From: Dactylellina haptotyla
Taxonomy: Eukaryota; Ascomycota; Orbiliomycetes; Orbiliales; Orbiliaceae
Assembly (NCBI GenBank): GCA_031310005.1
Contig: CM062385.1
Location: 1,798,001-1,862,000, forward strand
Direction of reading: 5' to 3'
Length of the DNA stretch: 64,000 nucleotides
The notes beneath the pieces were generated by a model that did not search any database, had not been told where the DNA came from, and saw only the letters and a list, made by a program, of their open reading frames with translations. Below, in pieces: positions 11,572 to 22,402 of this stretch. Position 1 is the stretch's first letter. Each line of letters starts with the position of its first letter. A program made the position numbers and the translations under genes.

Positions 11572-11641
11572 TCGCGACAAGGACTGCGACAAGGACTGCG
11601 ACTAGAACTGCGACTGCGACTTTGCGACTGCGACTGCGACT
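11572..11641. repeat. Short tandem repeat of GACTGC/GACAAG units
   Basis: About ten six-base units built on GCGACT and GCGACA, with AAG, AGA and TTT variants between. The whole run is about 70 bp. Confidence 0.8.
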
Positions 11642-11956
11642 ACCAGCCGAATTATTTTCACCAACGTGTACTATCCAACACTAGATATGATACATTAAAA
11701 AATTGAAAAAAAAAGTTTTTAAGAATATATTAAAGATTCTTATATTTGATTTTAAATATTTCCACAAAGAATTTATGACATTTATTGAATCGGGTAGTGC
11801 CTCGGCGGGGGACTTCCACTCTCGAACCGAAACCAAACCCTGCACGTTTTTTTTTTTTGGCTGGTAAAGACATTGGGGGCTTCGTGGTAGTCTCGTTGCC
11901 AGACGTGCCACTGCCACTGCTGGTGTTTGTGTTGCTTGCTCACTCAGCGCCGCTGC

Positions 11957-11963
11957 TATAAAA
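11957..11963 (+). promoter_or_regulatory. TATA-box-like element without an obvious gene
   Basis: TATAAAA in a GC-rich island, followed 37 nt later by an ATG that opens only a 26-codon frame in AT-rich DNA. Confidence 0.3.
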
Positions 11964-12799
11964 CCCCAACCTGCCCAGCACCCTCTCGAGAAATGACACA
12001 CCTGATCATAACATACAACATCGCAACCGTAGCATCATATAAAATTAAATTTTTAACCAATTTTAACAATTAACAAGTCCTATTAACTACATCTTAAATT
12101 ATAAACTTAGTATAACAATAGAACAATTATCTACTGGTTTCAGCAATAATATAATTGATAATTGATAACTAGTTCTGGTCACGGACTTTTTTTGATCTTT
12201 GAATACCCCTATTATAACGCCGTTCAAGATATACGTCAACCCGAGTGATCTGAAATGAATTTATAAATACTTCCGGCTTCAATCCGGGCAAACTTCGGTA
12301 TTCGTTCGGCAGAAGATACAGCTTACAGGATTTCGTACTAGTATGATAATATAATTCATATCGCGCATACCAACTTTTCACTATTTTCGATTATTTTCTT
12401 CAATTCCAAGAAACTCCCATCAAATATCTCAGCCATTTGCTCCTATAGTTCTGGATCCATTTCCCTTTGATATTCTGTAAGTTTAATATCCCTAGGTGTT
12501 TCATTTCAGTTTCCTTTGACCCTGATTCGATTGCGTTTAAATGCATGGATGCTTGGACACTGACAACACATGACCATATGAGCCAGCTCATCGCAACATT
12601 GATCTGAGCCGAATTTAATAATCTTTAATAATCTTCATTACCGAACAGTACTGGCCGAAGCTTCAATACCCTACAGCCTTGGTTCCTTTTGGCTACTACA
12701 TTCGGCCTTGGAATAGGAAAAGATCCAGACGCGAGGATTTTTTTAGTAGCAATCGTATCACTAGCTCCCTAGTCCCTTCGTAACTATCTGCCATATATT

Positions 12800-14934
12800 A
12801 TGCGCACTCAGAAATGCACATACTGTCGGAGGGACAAAAAAAAGGTTAGGCTATTATACCAAGGTGCTCTCTATATACTTGGCATTCTCCCCTAACATAT
12901 ATATAACTTGGTTTGATAGTGCGAACCCGCCGGCAGAAACTGGCCCTCACAGAAATGTGAGAGATGTAAAATATTGGACTACCCGTGTTCAGGAGCAGTT
13001 TCCGCTCGCGATCCCTCAAATAGGGCTGTTATCGGCCAATCGGTGGCTTCGCGGTTGAACATTCGGTCAACCCAGTCTATGTGAGGAGTTAAAATTCCCC
13101 CTGGGATCCTATATATTTCTAGACATAGACTAATAGACGATGGCATTGTTAGAGTCCAGGATTTGGATTGCATATTGTACCTTCTCGGAGGCCTGCGTGA
13201 TTATGAAGACGATACTATATCGGATTTAACATCATTAATTACGTGTCCAGAATCAGAATTAGATGATTATCCAACCCAAGAAGAGCGGGTCCTAGCGTAC
13301 GGCACTTACTCTTACACTTATCCTAAGGATCGCCGATATCTCCACGGAAACTTCAGGAAACTTAGGCATATCTTGAAGAATTCCCAAAATGCACTTGAGA
13401 AGGCTCTTGAAAACCTCCAAACGGAAGCACGAGCGATGGTTCGATACCTAAATAACAACAATCGGATTTATGAGGCACATTCGCTTTTGGAGATTCTCAA
13501 ACACACGGCGGGTTCATACTCCAATAGTGGGATGAGAGATCGATGTGATCTATATAGCGAAGTACCGATCGATATCATCGAAATTAGCAATAAAAACGAA
13601 AAGTCTCGAGGCCAGCTTCTTGGTTGCCTGAAATTTGGCTTTGTATTTCGGCGCGCATATACCGATTCGCCGAATTTGTCTCGGTTGTCATGTACAACAT
13701 TTGAGGATCTATTGGAGGCTGATGAGAGAATATCTGAAGTAACAACCCGGCTTGGTCTACCAAATCCGCTACTTGAGGATAATATTACTCCTGAAAGTAG
13801 TGGGTACAGGATAATTGACCCTCCAGCATTATATCTCAATCCAGAGATTGCATCGGAGGAGCAAGTGACATCCTATTTAGCAGGATTCACCTCGCATCCC
13901 AAATTGTTGATACCAAATCTCTTAGGTGAGGCGATATTCCATTTAGTTGATGGGAGCGAGGATACAGAGACGATTTTTGAAAAAATTTGCTCTGTGACAT
14001 TCCTTTTTCGAAATTTACACCCCGAATACAAAACCGACATTCGAGGGGAAAACCTATTCATGGGCATGCTTTACCGTGGTCGTCAGGGCGAGTGGGAGAA
14101 AATTTTTGATGATTGGCAATATTCAGAATTTCCATACCGCCGATGCTTTCTACAAACGGCCGAATTCATACCAAGCGAGTCTCCACTCCTATTAAAGCAT
14201 GACGAGAGACATTTTTTCCACCTCGACGTGGCTCAAGTGGCCGCCTGTGTTGGAGAATACAGACTGCTTCGGAAACTTGAAAGTTTGGGTGGCTTTACAG
14301 ACAGCGAACTGATTCTGCCTCTGAGAAGCAGAAAATAAAGGATGCCTTTGACGTCGCGAGCGATTACGACCGTGGTTTGAGAGACATCAATATAGAAGAA
14401 ATTGAACCGGTGGATCTTGCAGCGTACTGCAAAGATGTCGATTTTGTCGAGCTTGTGCTCATAGAGAAACCTCGTGCGGCGGCTAACAGAACACACGCTT
14501 CTACCATTGTTATCCTTACTTGCATTGCGGGAATCACCGAGCAGGATGAACTTCTTAAGGGTTTGGTAGAGGCAATATGGAGTGCCGGCGGAACCCGAAC
14601 TGGGATCCTTTTTGAAGCGTCATCGACAATGGCTCGTTACGGGCGACCTTTGATGCTTAAGCGCTGGCTCTCACTTATCAGCCCGCTTGGGTTCGTGTAC
14701 TCAGAGTCGGTTATGGAGGAGAAAGAATATGCTCGGGTATGGCATGAAATGATGTTACACGTATCCCGGCGATGTGGGCTTAGCAAGGATAGTGATATCT
14801 ACAACCACGTACAATTTCCGCTACCAGATAAAAAAATTTTTAATGACTTATTAAGTCTAGGAATAAGGGAGTGGGGGGATTGGAGATGCCGCTGTTCTGC
14901 TTGTATGGGGTATTGGGGCGCGGTAGCGGGTTAG
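12800..14934 (+). CDS. Zn2Cys6-type zinc-cluster protein, frame interrupted near the 3' end
   Basis: Exons 12800-12844, 12920-13080 and 13153 onward, with introns 12845-12919 (GTTAGG donor) and 13081-13152 (GTGAGG donor, GACTAAT branch). The first join assembles a binuclear cluster: KCTYCRRDKKK plus CEPAGRNWPSQKCERCKI, then DYPCSG, that is Cys-x2-Cys-x6-Cys...Cys-x2-Cys-x6-Cys. Such clusters usually bind DNA in fungal regulators. The rest, about 390 residues, is helical, acidic and unfamiliar. The frame stops at 14336-14338, but the next frame is open through 14281-14934 and reads SASEKQKIKDAFDVASDYDR onward, ending WRCRCSACMGYWGAVAG. Either a weak-donor intron (for example 14228-14331) or a real frameshift lies there; I cannot decide. 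There is no in-frame ATG near 13163, which supports the upstream exons. Confidence 0.6.
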
Positions 14935-15741
14935 ACTAAGCGGAGGAGGCTATGAGAAGGTCGAAGGAACATCTGTCAGAGTCAAGTCCTTTTATAGATA
15001 TAGCATATTTCGATATTCTTCAAGTTCTTGCAGTTGCTCAAGTTGAAATGTATTTGAATATAACGAAGCCTAGTTTTGTCCTTTACCTGCTTCTACAAAT
15101 GCCTTGAGCCCTTAGGGAAGCGAACTTGACTATTTATTACAGCAATGTAATTACATTACAACAGAGATCGTGGCGGATATTCAAGTGAAGTTACGAAACA
15201 ATCGTAATATTATTCGAAAAGAAAAAGACCACGGAGGCCAGTTTATACACGAATTCGGAAGAGATGAAAAGGGTATAAGAGTGTATGTCTTATGTAAATA
15301 TAAAAGAAGCTAATGCTGCACCTCGAGAATAGAAAATCAAAGTCGAAAAGAGGTGCAAGCCTAAAACTTAAAGGCCAATAGTAAAATGTAATACATCAAA
15401 TATAGAATCGAAATGACGAAGGTAATGGTATCGTAGAAGGCGTGGGTTTTTTAAAAAATTGGGGCGTGACAAACGGCGAGCTAAACGCGCCGAGTTACAG
15501 ATATGTAAGTTGTAAATATGATGCAAGAGAAACGAAAGGGCTAAATAGTAGAAGAATTTGCAGGGCATAAAAACAGGTAAAGGGTATTGAATAAGTGGGT
15601 GACATCGAAGTGAAAATAAAAGTTAAGTATAAATGCTTTTTGAGAAAGCAAGGCTTTTGCTCCGAAAATACCAGTGAAAAATAGAAAATATAAAGAATAG
15701 AAAATAACAAAGTGAATGAATCGAGTTTTTGGGTAGATTTA
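14935..15741. other. AT-rich intergenic
   Basis: 3' flanks of the plus-strand zinc-cluster gene and the minus-strand membrane-protein gene. AT-rich, with no repeat or gene that I can support. Confidence 0.45.
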
Positions 15742-16990
15742 CTACCTGCGCTTCTTCAGCGACTTGGGCCTGGTTCCGATGAATGTGCACTGGCAGGAAT
15801 CATCGCGACGACCTTGAGGGAGGAAGCAGTTGTCACTGGAGGCCACCATCTGCTTCTCTGTGATTTTGTAGGTTGGGACACCGTCTTCGAATGTAACAAG
15901 GCTATTGCCATTGTTAGTAAATAGTAATATTCTACGAATGTGAGCATGAATGACTTACACTAAAGAGGATCGTTGGTAGGAACAGCCCTCGGAAGACAGC
16001 TTGCCCTCAACACCATCAATGGTATTGATCCAGATGGACATGAACCCGTATCTGCTGGGCGTCAATCTCGCCTCGGTCCTTCCGCTGGTGCTAAAGATGC
16101 CTTCGCCAAAGATACCGGTGAAAGATCCGTCGTCGTTCATGTTGAGGTCGAAGCTGAACTTCTCGCCAGCGTCAGAGGCGAGAAATCTGCTGTCAACACA
16201 TCTTTCGAATTCGGAATCCTTGGAGCTGCACATATCAATGACGGTGGTATCCGCAGCAGAGACGGTCTCCAATCGGGCTGTGGTCATGTTCCAGTAACCG
16301 GCGAGCGATGGCGCGCTTGGAACGTCGCTCTGAGATCCATCATCGTGACCGGCGTGTCTGAGTTTAGGAAGAATGTAGCAGTAGTTCAGGAGGAGAGCAA
16401 CCAAGAGGAGGGTGAGCGAGAAAGCGAAGACGCTGACGATGTTACGACGCTTCTCGTGCCATCTACGGCCGTCAATCGGTGACTTTGCAGGATTGACAGA
16501 CGAGACGCGAGCATGATTGGGGGTGAGCTTGGGGAGGTTCAGGCGGCGCTGCCGGTTGGTGAGGTTGGCAGCAGCCGGAGAGGCGGTGGTGGTGTACGCT
16601 GGTGGCGGTTGGGACGGCATGCTGTGGGGTGGGAATGCGAATTGGCGATCAAACTCAGCCTGCTCCGTGGTTAGCCGGACGGTTCGTAACCGCAGCACGC
16701 GACTCGACATTGCTGGGACAATCGATCAATGAGCAAATTCTTACCTCTCTTTCTTTCCAGTCGGCGGTCTGGTTGCCGTTAAAATACGAAGTCGGGGTTC
16801 CCTCGAATGGGGGAGGAGCAACAGGAGCGGTTTCGCCGGCCGGGGTGGTGACCTCGATGCTGGGGAGGGGACTGATGGGAGGGAGGAAGGGCGCCGGGCT
16901 GACTGGTCGAGATCGGGGATTGTGTTCCTGCTCTTCTGGTCGGTGGGTGATGTCCGTTCGAAGAACGAGCGACTTGAGATTCAGCACCAT
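15742..16990 (-). CDS. Unknown single-pass membrane protein with Cys-containing ectodomain
   Basis: Three exons, 16990-16745, 16659-15959 and 15901-15742, giving 368 residues. Introns are 16660-16744 (GTAAGA donor, GCTAACC branch) and 15902-15958 (GTAAGT donor, TTACTAAC branch). The N-terminal 155 residues are Pro-rich and cytosolic in character. A single helix at about 157-178 (IVSVFAFSLTLLLVALLLNY) preceded by EKRR has no signal peptide before it, which suggests a type II protein. The C-terminal part has six or more Cys and reads like a small beta domain (FSFDLNMNDDGSFTGIFGEG; SRYGFMSIWINTIDGVEGKL), ending KSLKKRR. The last exon is in the frame giving LVTFEDGVPTYKITEKQMV; the other two frames stop or lack sense. 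I do not recognise the family. Confidence 0.75.
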
Positions 16991-19249
16991 CCTCTTTGGC
17001 TGCGCTGCTGCGGATCGCCTGGGAAATTGGGGTCGGATGTGCGAGAAAGGATGCGGAAGTCCCTTCGATCAGATTGAGACAGAAGAGAGCCTTTTTCTCT
17101 TCCTCTCTCTCTTGTTTGTTTTAGTGATCTTAAATTTGATTTGAATCGAGGTCGATGGTGCCGTCGGCCGTCGGCGACGTCAAAGTTGTTGTTTTGGTGG
17201 CGTGTGTTGCGGGTGACGTTGGAATGGCTGTGCCAGCGACTCAATCGAAGCGGCCGTCGAGATGAAATGTATTCTCACAAAGAACAAAAAGCGAAATGTT
17301 AATGAAAGACTGGCTTCCTCTCTCTCTCTCTCTCTCTCGTTCCTCCTGGTCGGGCCCTGTGCAAACTACCGTACTGATTACGAGCAGCGATAATCGGTGA
17401 GGAAAAGGAAAATCATCAAAGAAGGCCGGGCGAAACGGTTTTTATGAGAGCGCATCAATCCAATCAATATTCAGGGGAAAAGCAACCAATTCGCCAGGAC
17501 GGCCTGCACCCGTTCCCAGGAAACGGGGCCCGCACAGCGAAGCACACCACGCAAACATGCGTCTGACAAGTCAGGAACCCAGAAAGCTTGACGACCCTCC
17601 GCGCTTTGTTGGAGACATTTCATTTGCCGGGGGTTGCTTGAATTAAAAAATTCTCACGAGCCAGCCAGCAACTGCGTCGGACGGGTGTCGGGGAGACTTG
17701 ACTGGCAGCCTGGGTTGAGAGCATTCCTCATCTTCTCTCTCTTTGCCTCCCGCCAATCGTCTCATTCGAACCAGGGGATTGCTCTCCACCCGGGGCGCCA
17801 TGGTCGAGACCTCATTTCGCGATTCCACCCACCGAAATTGCAAATCGTCAGGCATGAGCTATTGGTCGCAGTAGCTACTTCTTCCCCAACATTTCGCTCG
17901 TGCCCACTGGGTTGTCGGGCAAATTGCGATGGCAATCGGCTAGTCACAGGCAAAAATTCAAGAAAGCTTGCTCGTCTGGGGAACCGCTTGGAGAGAGAGA
18001 GGAAGAAAAATATTTGCACTCCATCTCCACCCCATGTCCTATCGTTGCCAATCAATCAATTCTTATTCAGGGGCGGCCACAAATGTTTCATAATCTCGAA
18101 AAAGTGGATGACTATTCCTCTTCTGGGAACCCGAGCCCTTTGCAATGAAGGCATCATTACGGGCTCGAATTCAACCATTTTATCATATAGGGAGCCAAGT
18201 AAGGAAAGTTACCCAGCGGGTGGATATATCGGCGCATCTTATGACTCTCCCCGACACATCGAATTTGCTCACCTTCATGCGAACCGTATATCGAGATTTC
18301 GCCACAAAATATTCACAAAATAGCACTTTCCCGCGGTGTAGAAGCATAGAAGGGCATGGCAACGGGGCCCCGACGTTCGAATTCGCGCGCCGAACGTTTT
18401 GCCGAGTGGTTGTTTTTATAAATTTAGCGATCCTAAAACTTCTACCGCCACCCCATCGCGACACTGATCAAACATTTGTTTGTTTTCCTCGAAATAGCAT
18501 CAAGCCCAACCAATTAATTTAAAACCCGTATCCGCGCACACCTGACTAAAGTGACTGGCCGCAAGCGGCTTTCCGTGATGTCTCGAACTCGGCTGCTGAT
18601 TTGCACGTTGGTGTCTCGCGGGTCTACTTTTTTTCCGCTGGTTCGAACCAGTTCCAGTTAGGATCTTTAGTTTCCTCAATGCGGAAACCACCTGGTTCTG
18701 CACTGACTATCAGCAGCCGGCCCCAGTGCGGGGAGCATCAGGCACGTCTACGCATTTAGTTAGATCGACAACCTCCCCAGATATCAAAATTCACATGGCA
18801 AAAAGTAGCAACGTCGCATTTTTATAAGAATTAGATTGATAAAAAGTCCGTAATAATAAGAAGACAGAAAAAAAAAGCTGAAAGATAGTTAACCGTACTC
18901 AATGAAACTATCAAAACCAAGAAAACTAAAGGGTATACTATATACAACAAAAAAAAATATACGGCAAAACCGCTTTTTGAAAATGCCAAAATAATACAAA
19001 GAAAAGAGATAAAACCCTGACGCCGTGACAAATGAAAAGCTGTAAAAAAGACTGTCGTAATAGCATTAACGAAAAACTTGAGAAACAACCTTGCAAGGTC
19101 CAAAAAACTCAAACTATAGAAACATCCCAGTCAAGGATACAAGGGGGGAAGGAAACATTCCTAGCAACACTATCTCGTTTCCCCGCCATGCATGTCTTGC
19201 ATCATCAGCATTAAATCCTGGATCCATGTTCATCCAAAACAACAAAACG
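16991..19249. other. Intergenic with TC microsatellite
   Basis: Promoter region of the minus-strand membrane-protein gene (left part), a TC run (17318-17338), and the 3' end of the RING/IBR gene (right part, AT-rich from about 18830). A long plus-strand open frame at 17634-18323 has no motif or codon character of a gene. A perfect 14-bp palindrome lies at 18638-18651. Confidence 0.45.
17318..17338. repeat. TC dinucleotide microsatellite
   Basis: About ten perfect CT units about 330 bp upstream of the minus-strand start at 16990, so probably in its promoter or leader. Confidence 0.8.
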
Positions 19250-22200
19250 CTAAATCATGGGCATTTTAACGTGAGAGGTATCTCTCGGCCGTCCCGAGCT
19301 GTAAACTTTATCCCTCTCGTCTTCGAGCTCAAGCATCATCGTCAGCTTGAAACTCTCCTCGAGTTCGGATTCTAATTTCTGGCGTCTATATTCGTCCTTT
19401 TGGGCTTCGAACTGAATGGCCAAGTGCTCCTTGCGGATCTCCTTGACCGCCGCGAACCATTTTTCGTCGGCGTATTCCCGTCTCGCGGCCTCGTGCCACT
19501 CATCGTACTGCGCTGCCAATTCGGAGTCGCGCCCGTGCATGATGTCCTGTTTGTCGAACTCAATGTCGTCGAGGACTCTGCTTCTGATCTCCGCGAAGCG
19601 TGCGGAGAACTTGTGCCTGACTTCATCCTTCTCATCCTCCTGTTGAATCTTAAGCCTATCCACCGCGGATTTGATGCGCTCTTCACGGTTTGGCTTCCCG
19701 CGGTGCTGTCGGGTGAGCATCATGATGACATCGTCCTCGTCTTCCTCGAATCTAGCGTCGAGAGCCCTCAACTCGGCCTCCAATTGTAGATCCAGTTCAA
19801 TAGACCGTTCGGAAACCCGGGTCTCGAGTGTTTCATCCTCCACCGCCAAAAGTGCCTCCATCCTAGCCTCTCCTTCCTCGTGCTTATCCATCAATTCCGC
19901 CCGCGCAGCCGCGAGCCTAGCCTCCATGAGCGAAGATTGCGCCTGGAGCAAATTCTCAAGCTGCTTGGTGAGCTTATCGTACTTCTTCGACAAGTCCGTC
20001 ATTCTCGCATCCTCCTTACGTTTCTTCTCCATCTTCTCCTTCGCCCGTCTGACCCTCAACGCTTCCTCCTGTGCGAATTGATCACGTGCAGCTCTTCTTT
20101 CGTAAGCCATCATATCCGCAATCGCGGAATGCACCGTCATCTCTTCAATCCGTGAGTCCATTTCCTCCGGATTGCCCGACTCGTACATCCGCGTCTTACC
20201 CCAATCGAGCACCTTATCCGCGTCGACTTTGCACTCACAATTCTCGGCCCCGGTCGCACCGCACCCGAAACAGAGGTCCATCTCTTCCTTCGGGCACGAG
20301 TTGCCGTCAAAGTGCGCCCGACCCCTGCAGGTCGGACACACTCTCGTCTGGCAGAATTGACACACGAGACATTTGGTTCTAAAGTCGTTAACGGACTCGG
20401 GAGGAATGAACCGCCCGCATGTCTCATTGGGACAGTAAACCCTCTTCTCGGGCCGCTGAGAGTATTCACGTATCTTGTGGTTGAGTGCCGCCTGCTCTGA
20501 GAGGTTGCACACGGCGCGGATGGCACGGACGGGGATGCGCGAGGTACAGCACTTTGGCGGGAACGCGATCTCGTCGTTGAGCGCGGCGAGGATGATGGAT
20601 CTCAGACATGCGTTGCAGTACTTGTGGTGGCAATCGATGGCGATCATACGCCGCGCCGTCAGGTCTTCCATGCACATTGCGCAGCCCGTGTCGTTCTTCC
20701 TGGGGCTGAGGCCCGCCATGAAGGAGTCTCTCATGGGAGAATACGCAGGCAGGGAGTCTCGGTTCGAGGGCCCCCATTTGCTGAAGGCGGTCCATCGGGC
20801 CATGGCGGCAGCAGACGGCTGCGATGGCTGCGAGGATGGCTGAGTAGGGGACACGGGAGACATGTTTTCGGGAGCACCTGCATCGGACACGCTTGTCGCC
20901 GTTGTGGCGATGGACCGACGGCTGAAGATGGTGCCCTCAGCGGTGTGCGTTGACGCCCGGTGAGAGTTGTATCCAACCTCTTCAACGCTCACACTAAGCT
21001 CCTCGCTGGGATCGCTCCGTTTTGTTCTGGATTCGGTTGGAGCTTCGAAATTAGGTTGGGCGGGCGCTAGGCTTTGGATTCGCTTGATATCTAACTCTAG
21101 CTGCTCATCGTTGTTGTAGAGGTTAAGGATCTCAACAGGGGTATTTTCGGGGATATAGGAGAGTTCAGGCGGAGGGGCATAGAGCCTCCACCACTGGCCG
21201 GCTCGGTCGGAGCCCCTCAGGTGCGCTTTGAGGTTCTCTGAGAACTCTGGCTTGGGCACGGTCTCCTCCTCCTCGAATGGGGGAGGCGGTGGGTAGTCGG
21301 CTGGGAACTCCCCAGCGTCTTCAGTATCCGGCCTTGGCGCGAACATTGACGGATCTTTTTCCGGTCGTGGTGCCGACTTTGAAGGCGCTGGATCCATAGG
21401 CATATCAGTCGTGTCCAATGGGAGTTCATTGTATAACTTTTCGTTGATAATGGTCGTCTGCGGGCTCGATGGTATTAGCCAGTGCTGGCGTTTTTTGTCT
21501 TTCTCTCCGTCGAGATCTGACGACTCCGAGCATTTGCGAGCACGTTCGTGATCGGTCTCATCCGACCCCGGAGGGATGTGTCTTTCTAACGGTGGTGGTA
21601 TCGAAGATGAAATTATGGGTTCGGAGTAAGTTTGAAGAGGGGGAGGTCGAGCACGGAGGGGGCTCACGACAGGGCTACCCGGTCCAGTTATTGGGGTTTT
21701 CGGTTTTACTATCGTAGCCGGTGATAATGACGACATGATGGGGTCTTCCTTGAGATTTGGTATCACAGGGGCTACGTATGGTTTTGGAGGAGGCGGAGGG
21801 GGTATGCTCTGTCGGCCACCAAACAGAATATCGTGGGCGGAGAGATTCGTCTTGGGTTCCGGAGTGTCGGCATGGTGCATGTTTGAGGAGTGTATAGAGG
21901 GAATGGATTCTAGTGACGTTCGAATCTCCGGTCGCTCGCCAGGTATCGGCGAGACCACTCTCAGAGAAGCGGACGAGGGAATGGGTGAATTCGGTCGTAA
22001 GTCCGAAGGCACGGGGGACTGCGATCGCAAACCGAACATTGGCGAAGATGGTCTGAAGGAGAGGAGATCGAACCGAGAGTGTCCGAGGGTGGATTCGTGT
22101 TTGATGTCCTTTGACTTCTTTTTCCTGCGGTGTCCGAATAAATTCAGCCCTCGTTTGAGTAGCGTCTCCTCGGATTCAGTCGATGTCGATGCCTTGGTAG

Positions 22201-22402
22201 ACCCTGTAATTGTTCGTCCAATCCCAGGCCGTTCGCCAGTAACGTCTCCTGTATCCACGCCTAGCATCATTGCTCGCCGGGCTGCGTTCTGTCGTTCGGC
22301 TTCAGCTGCTGCCGCTGCTTCTTTTTCGAGTTTCCGTTGTTTCCTTATGTCCTGTAGAAATGGTGAGCCCGTCATGAGCATATAACCAGACATGCTACTC
22401 AT
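19250..22402 (-). CDS. RING/IBR-domain coiled-coil protein, RING2 not recognisable
   Basis: A 1050-residue single-exon protein. The first half is disordered and Pro/Ser-rich, with a basic Ala-rich start (KEAAAAAEAERQNAARRA). At about 571-625 lies a RING: CAMCMEDL, then DCHHKYCNACL and PPKCC. At about 655-705 an IBR-like zinc module follows: VYCPNETCGRF, CLVCQFCQTRVCPTCRGRAH, CPKEE. A small cluster CFGCGATGAENCEC at about 710 is where RING2 should start, but the GCNHMTC-type block with the catalytic Cys of RBR ligases is absent. Residues about 767-1034 are a long charged coiled coil (for example KAKEKMEKKRKEDAR and repeated LEARF/LEAEL heptads). Ubiquitin-related by family; thioester-type ligase activity is doubtful, and it might act as a RING-only ligase or scaffold. 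Start ATG 22402; stop after KMPMI. Confidence 0.87.
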   Translation of the reverse strand: MSSMSGYMLMTGSPFLQDIRKQRKLEKEAAAAAEAERQNAARRAMMLGVDTGDVTGERPGIGRTITGSTKASTSTESEETLLKRGLNLFGHRRKKKSKDIKHESTLGHSRFDLLSFRPSSPMFGLRSQSPVPSDLRPNSPIPSSASLRVVSPIPGERPEIRTSLESIPSIHSSNMHHADTPEPKTNLSAHDILFGGRQSIPPPPPPKPYVAPVIPNLKEDPIMSSLSPATIVKPKTPITGPGSPVVSPLRARPPPLQTYSEPIISSSIPPPLERHIPPGSDETDHERARKCSESSDLDGEKDKKRQHWLIPSSPQTTIINEKLYNELPLDTTDMPMDPAPSKSAPRPEKDPSMFAPRPDTEDAGEFPADYPPPPPFEEEETVPKPEFSENLKAHLRGSDRAGQWWRLYAPPPELSYIPENTPVEILNLYNNDEQLELDIKRIQSLAPAQPNFEAPTESRTKRSDPSEELSVSVEEVGYNSHRASTHTAEGTIFSRRSIATTATSVSDAGAPENMSPVSPTQPSSQPSQPSAAAMARWTAFSKWGPSNRDSLPAYSPMRDSFMAGLSPRKNDTGCAMCMEDLTARRMIAIDCHHKYCNACLRSIILAALNDEIAFPPKCCTSRIPVRAIRAVCNLSEQAALNHKIREYSQRPEKRVYCPNETCGRFIPPESVNDFRTKCLVCQFCQTRVCPTCRGRAHFDGNSCPKEEMDLCFGCGATGAENCECKVDADKVLDWGKTRMYESGNPEEMDSRIEEMTVHSAIADMMAYERRAARDQFAQEEALRVRRAKEKMEKKRKEDARMTDLSKKYDKLTKQLENLLQAQSSLMEARLAAARAELMDKHEEGEARMEALLAVEDETLETRVSERSIELDLQLEAELRALDARFEEDEDDVIMMLTRQHRGKPNREERIKSAVDRLKIQQEDEKDEVRHKFSARFAEIRSRVLDDIEFDKQDIMHGRDSELAAQYDEWHEAARREYADEKWFAAVKEIRKEHLAIQFEAQKDEYRRQKLESELEESFKLTMMLELEDERDKVYSSGRPRDTSHVKMPMI

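Larger units (their letters stand above)
11271..12799. other. AT-rich intergenic with hexamer repeat and an orphan TATA
   Basis: Contains a GCGACT-type tandem repeat (11572-11641), an AT-rich block (about 11690-11780 and 12020-12180), and between them a GC-richer island (11800-11990) with a clear TATAAAA and no gene behind it. Otherwise nothing recognisable. Confidence 0.5.

Noticed and set aside
17634-18323. A 229-codon plus-strand open frame in the spacer upstream of the membrane-protein gene
   Set aside because: No domain, signal peptide or codon preference; overlapping open frames on both strands suggest locally stop-poor DNA.
18638-18651. Perfect 14-bp palindrome CTGGTTCGAACCAG
   Set aside because: Looks like a tRNA B box on both strands, but no cloverleaf fits around it; may be chance or an operator, with no support for either.
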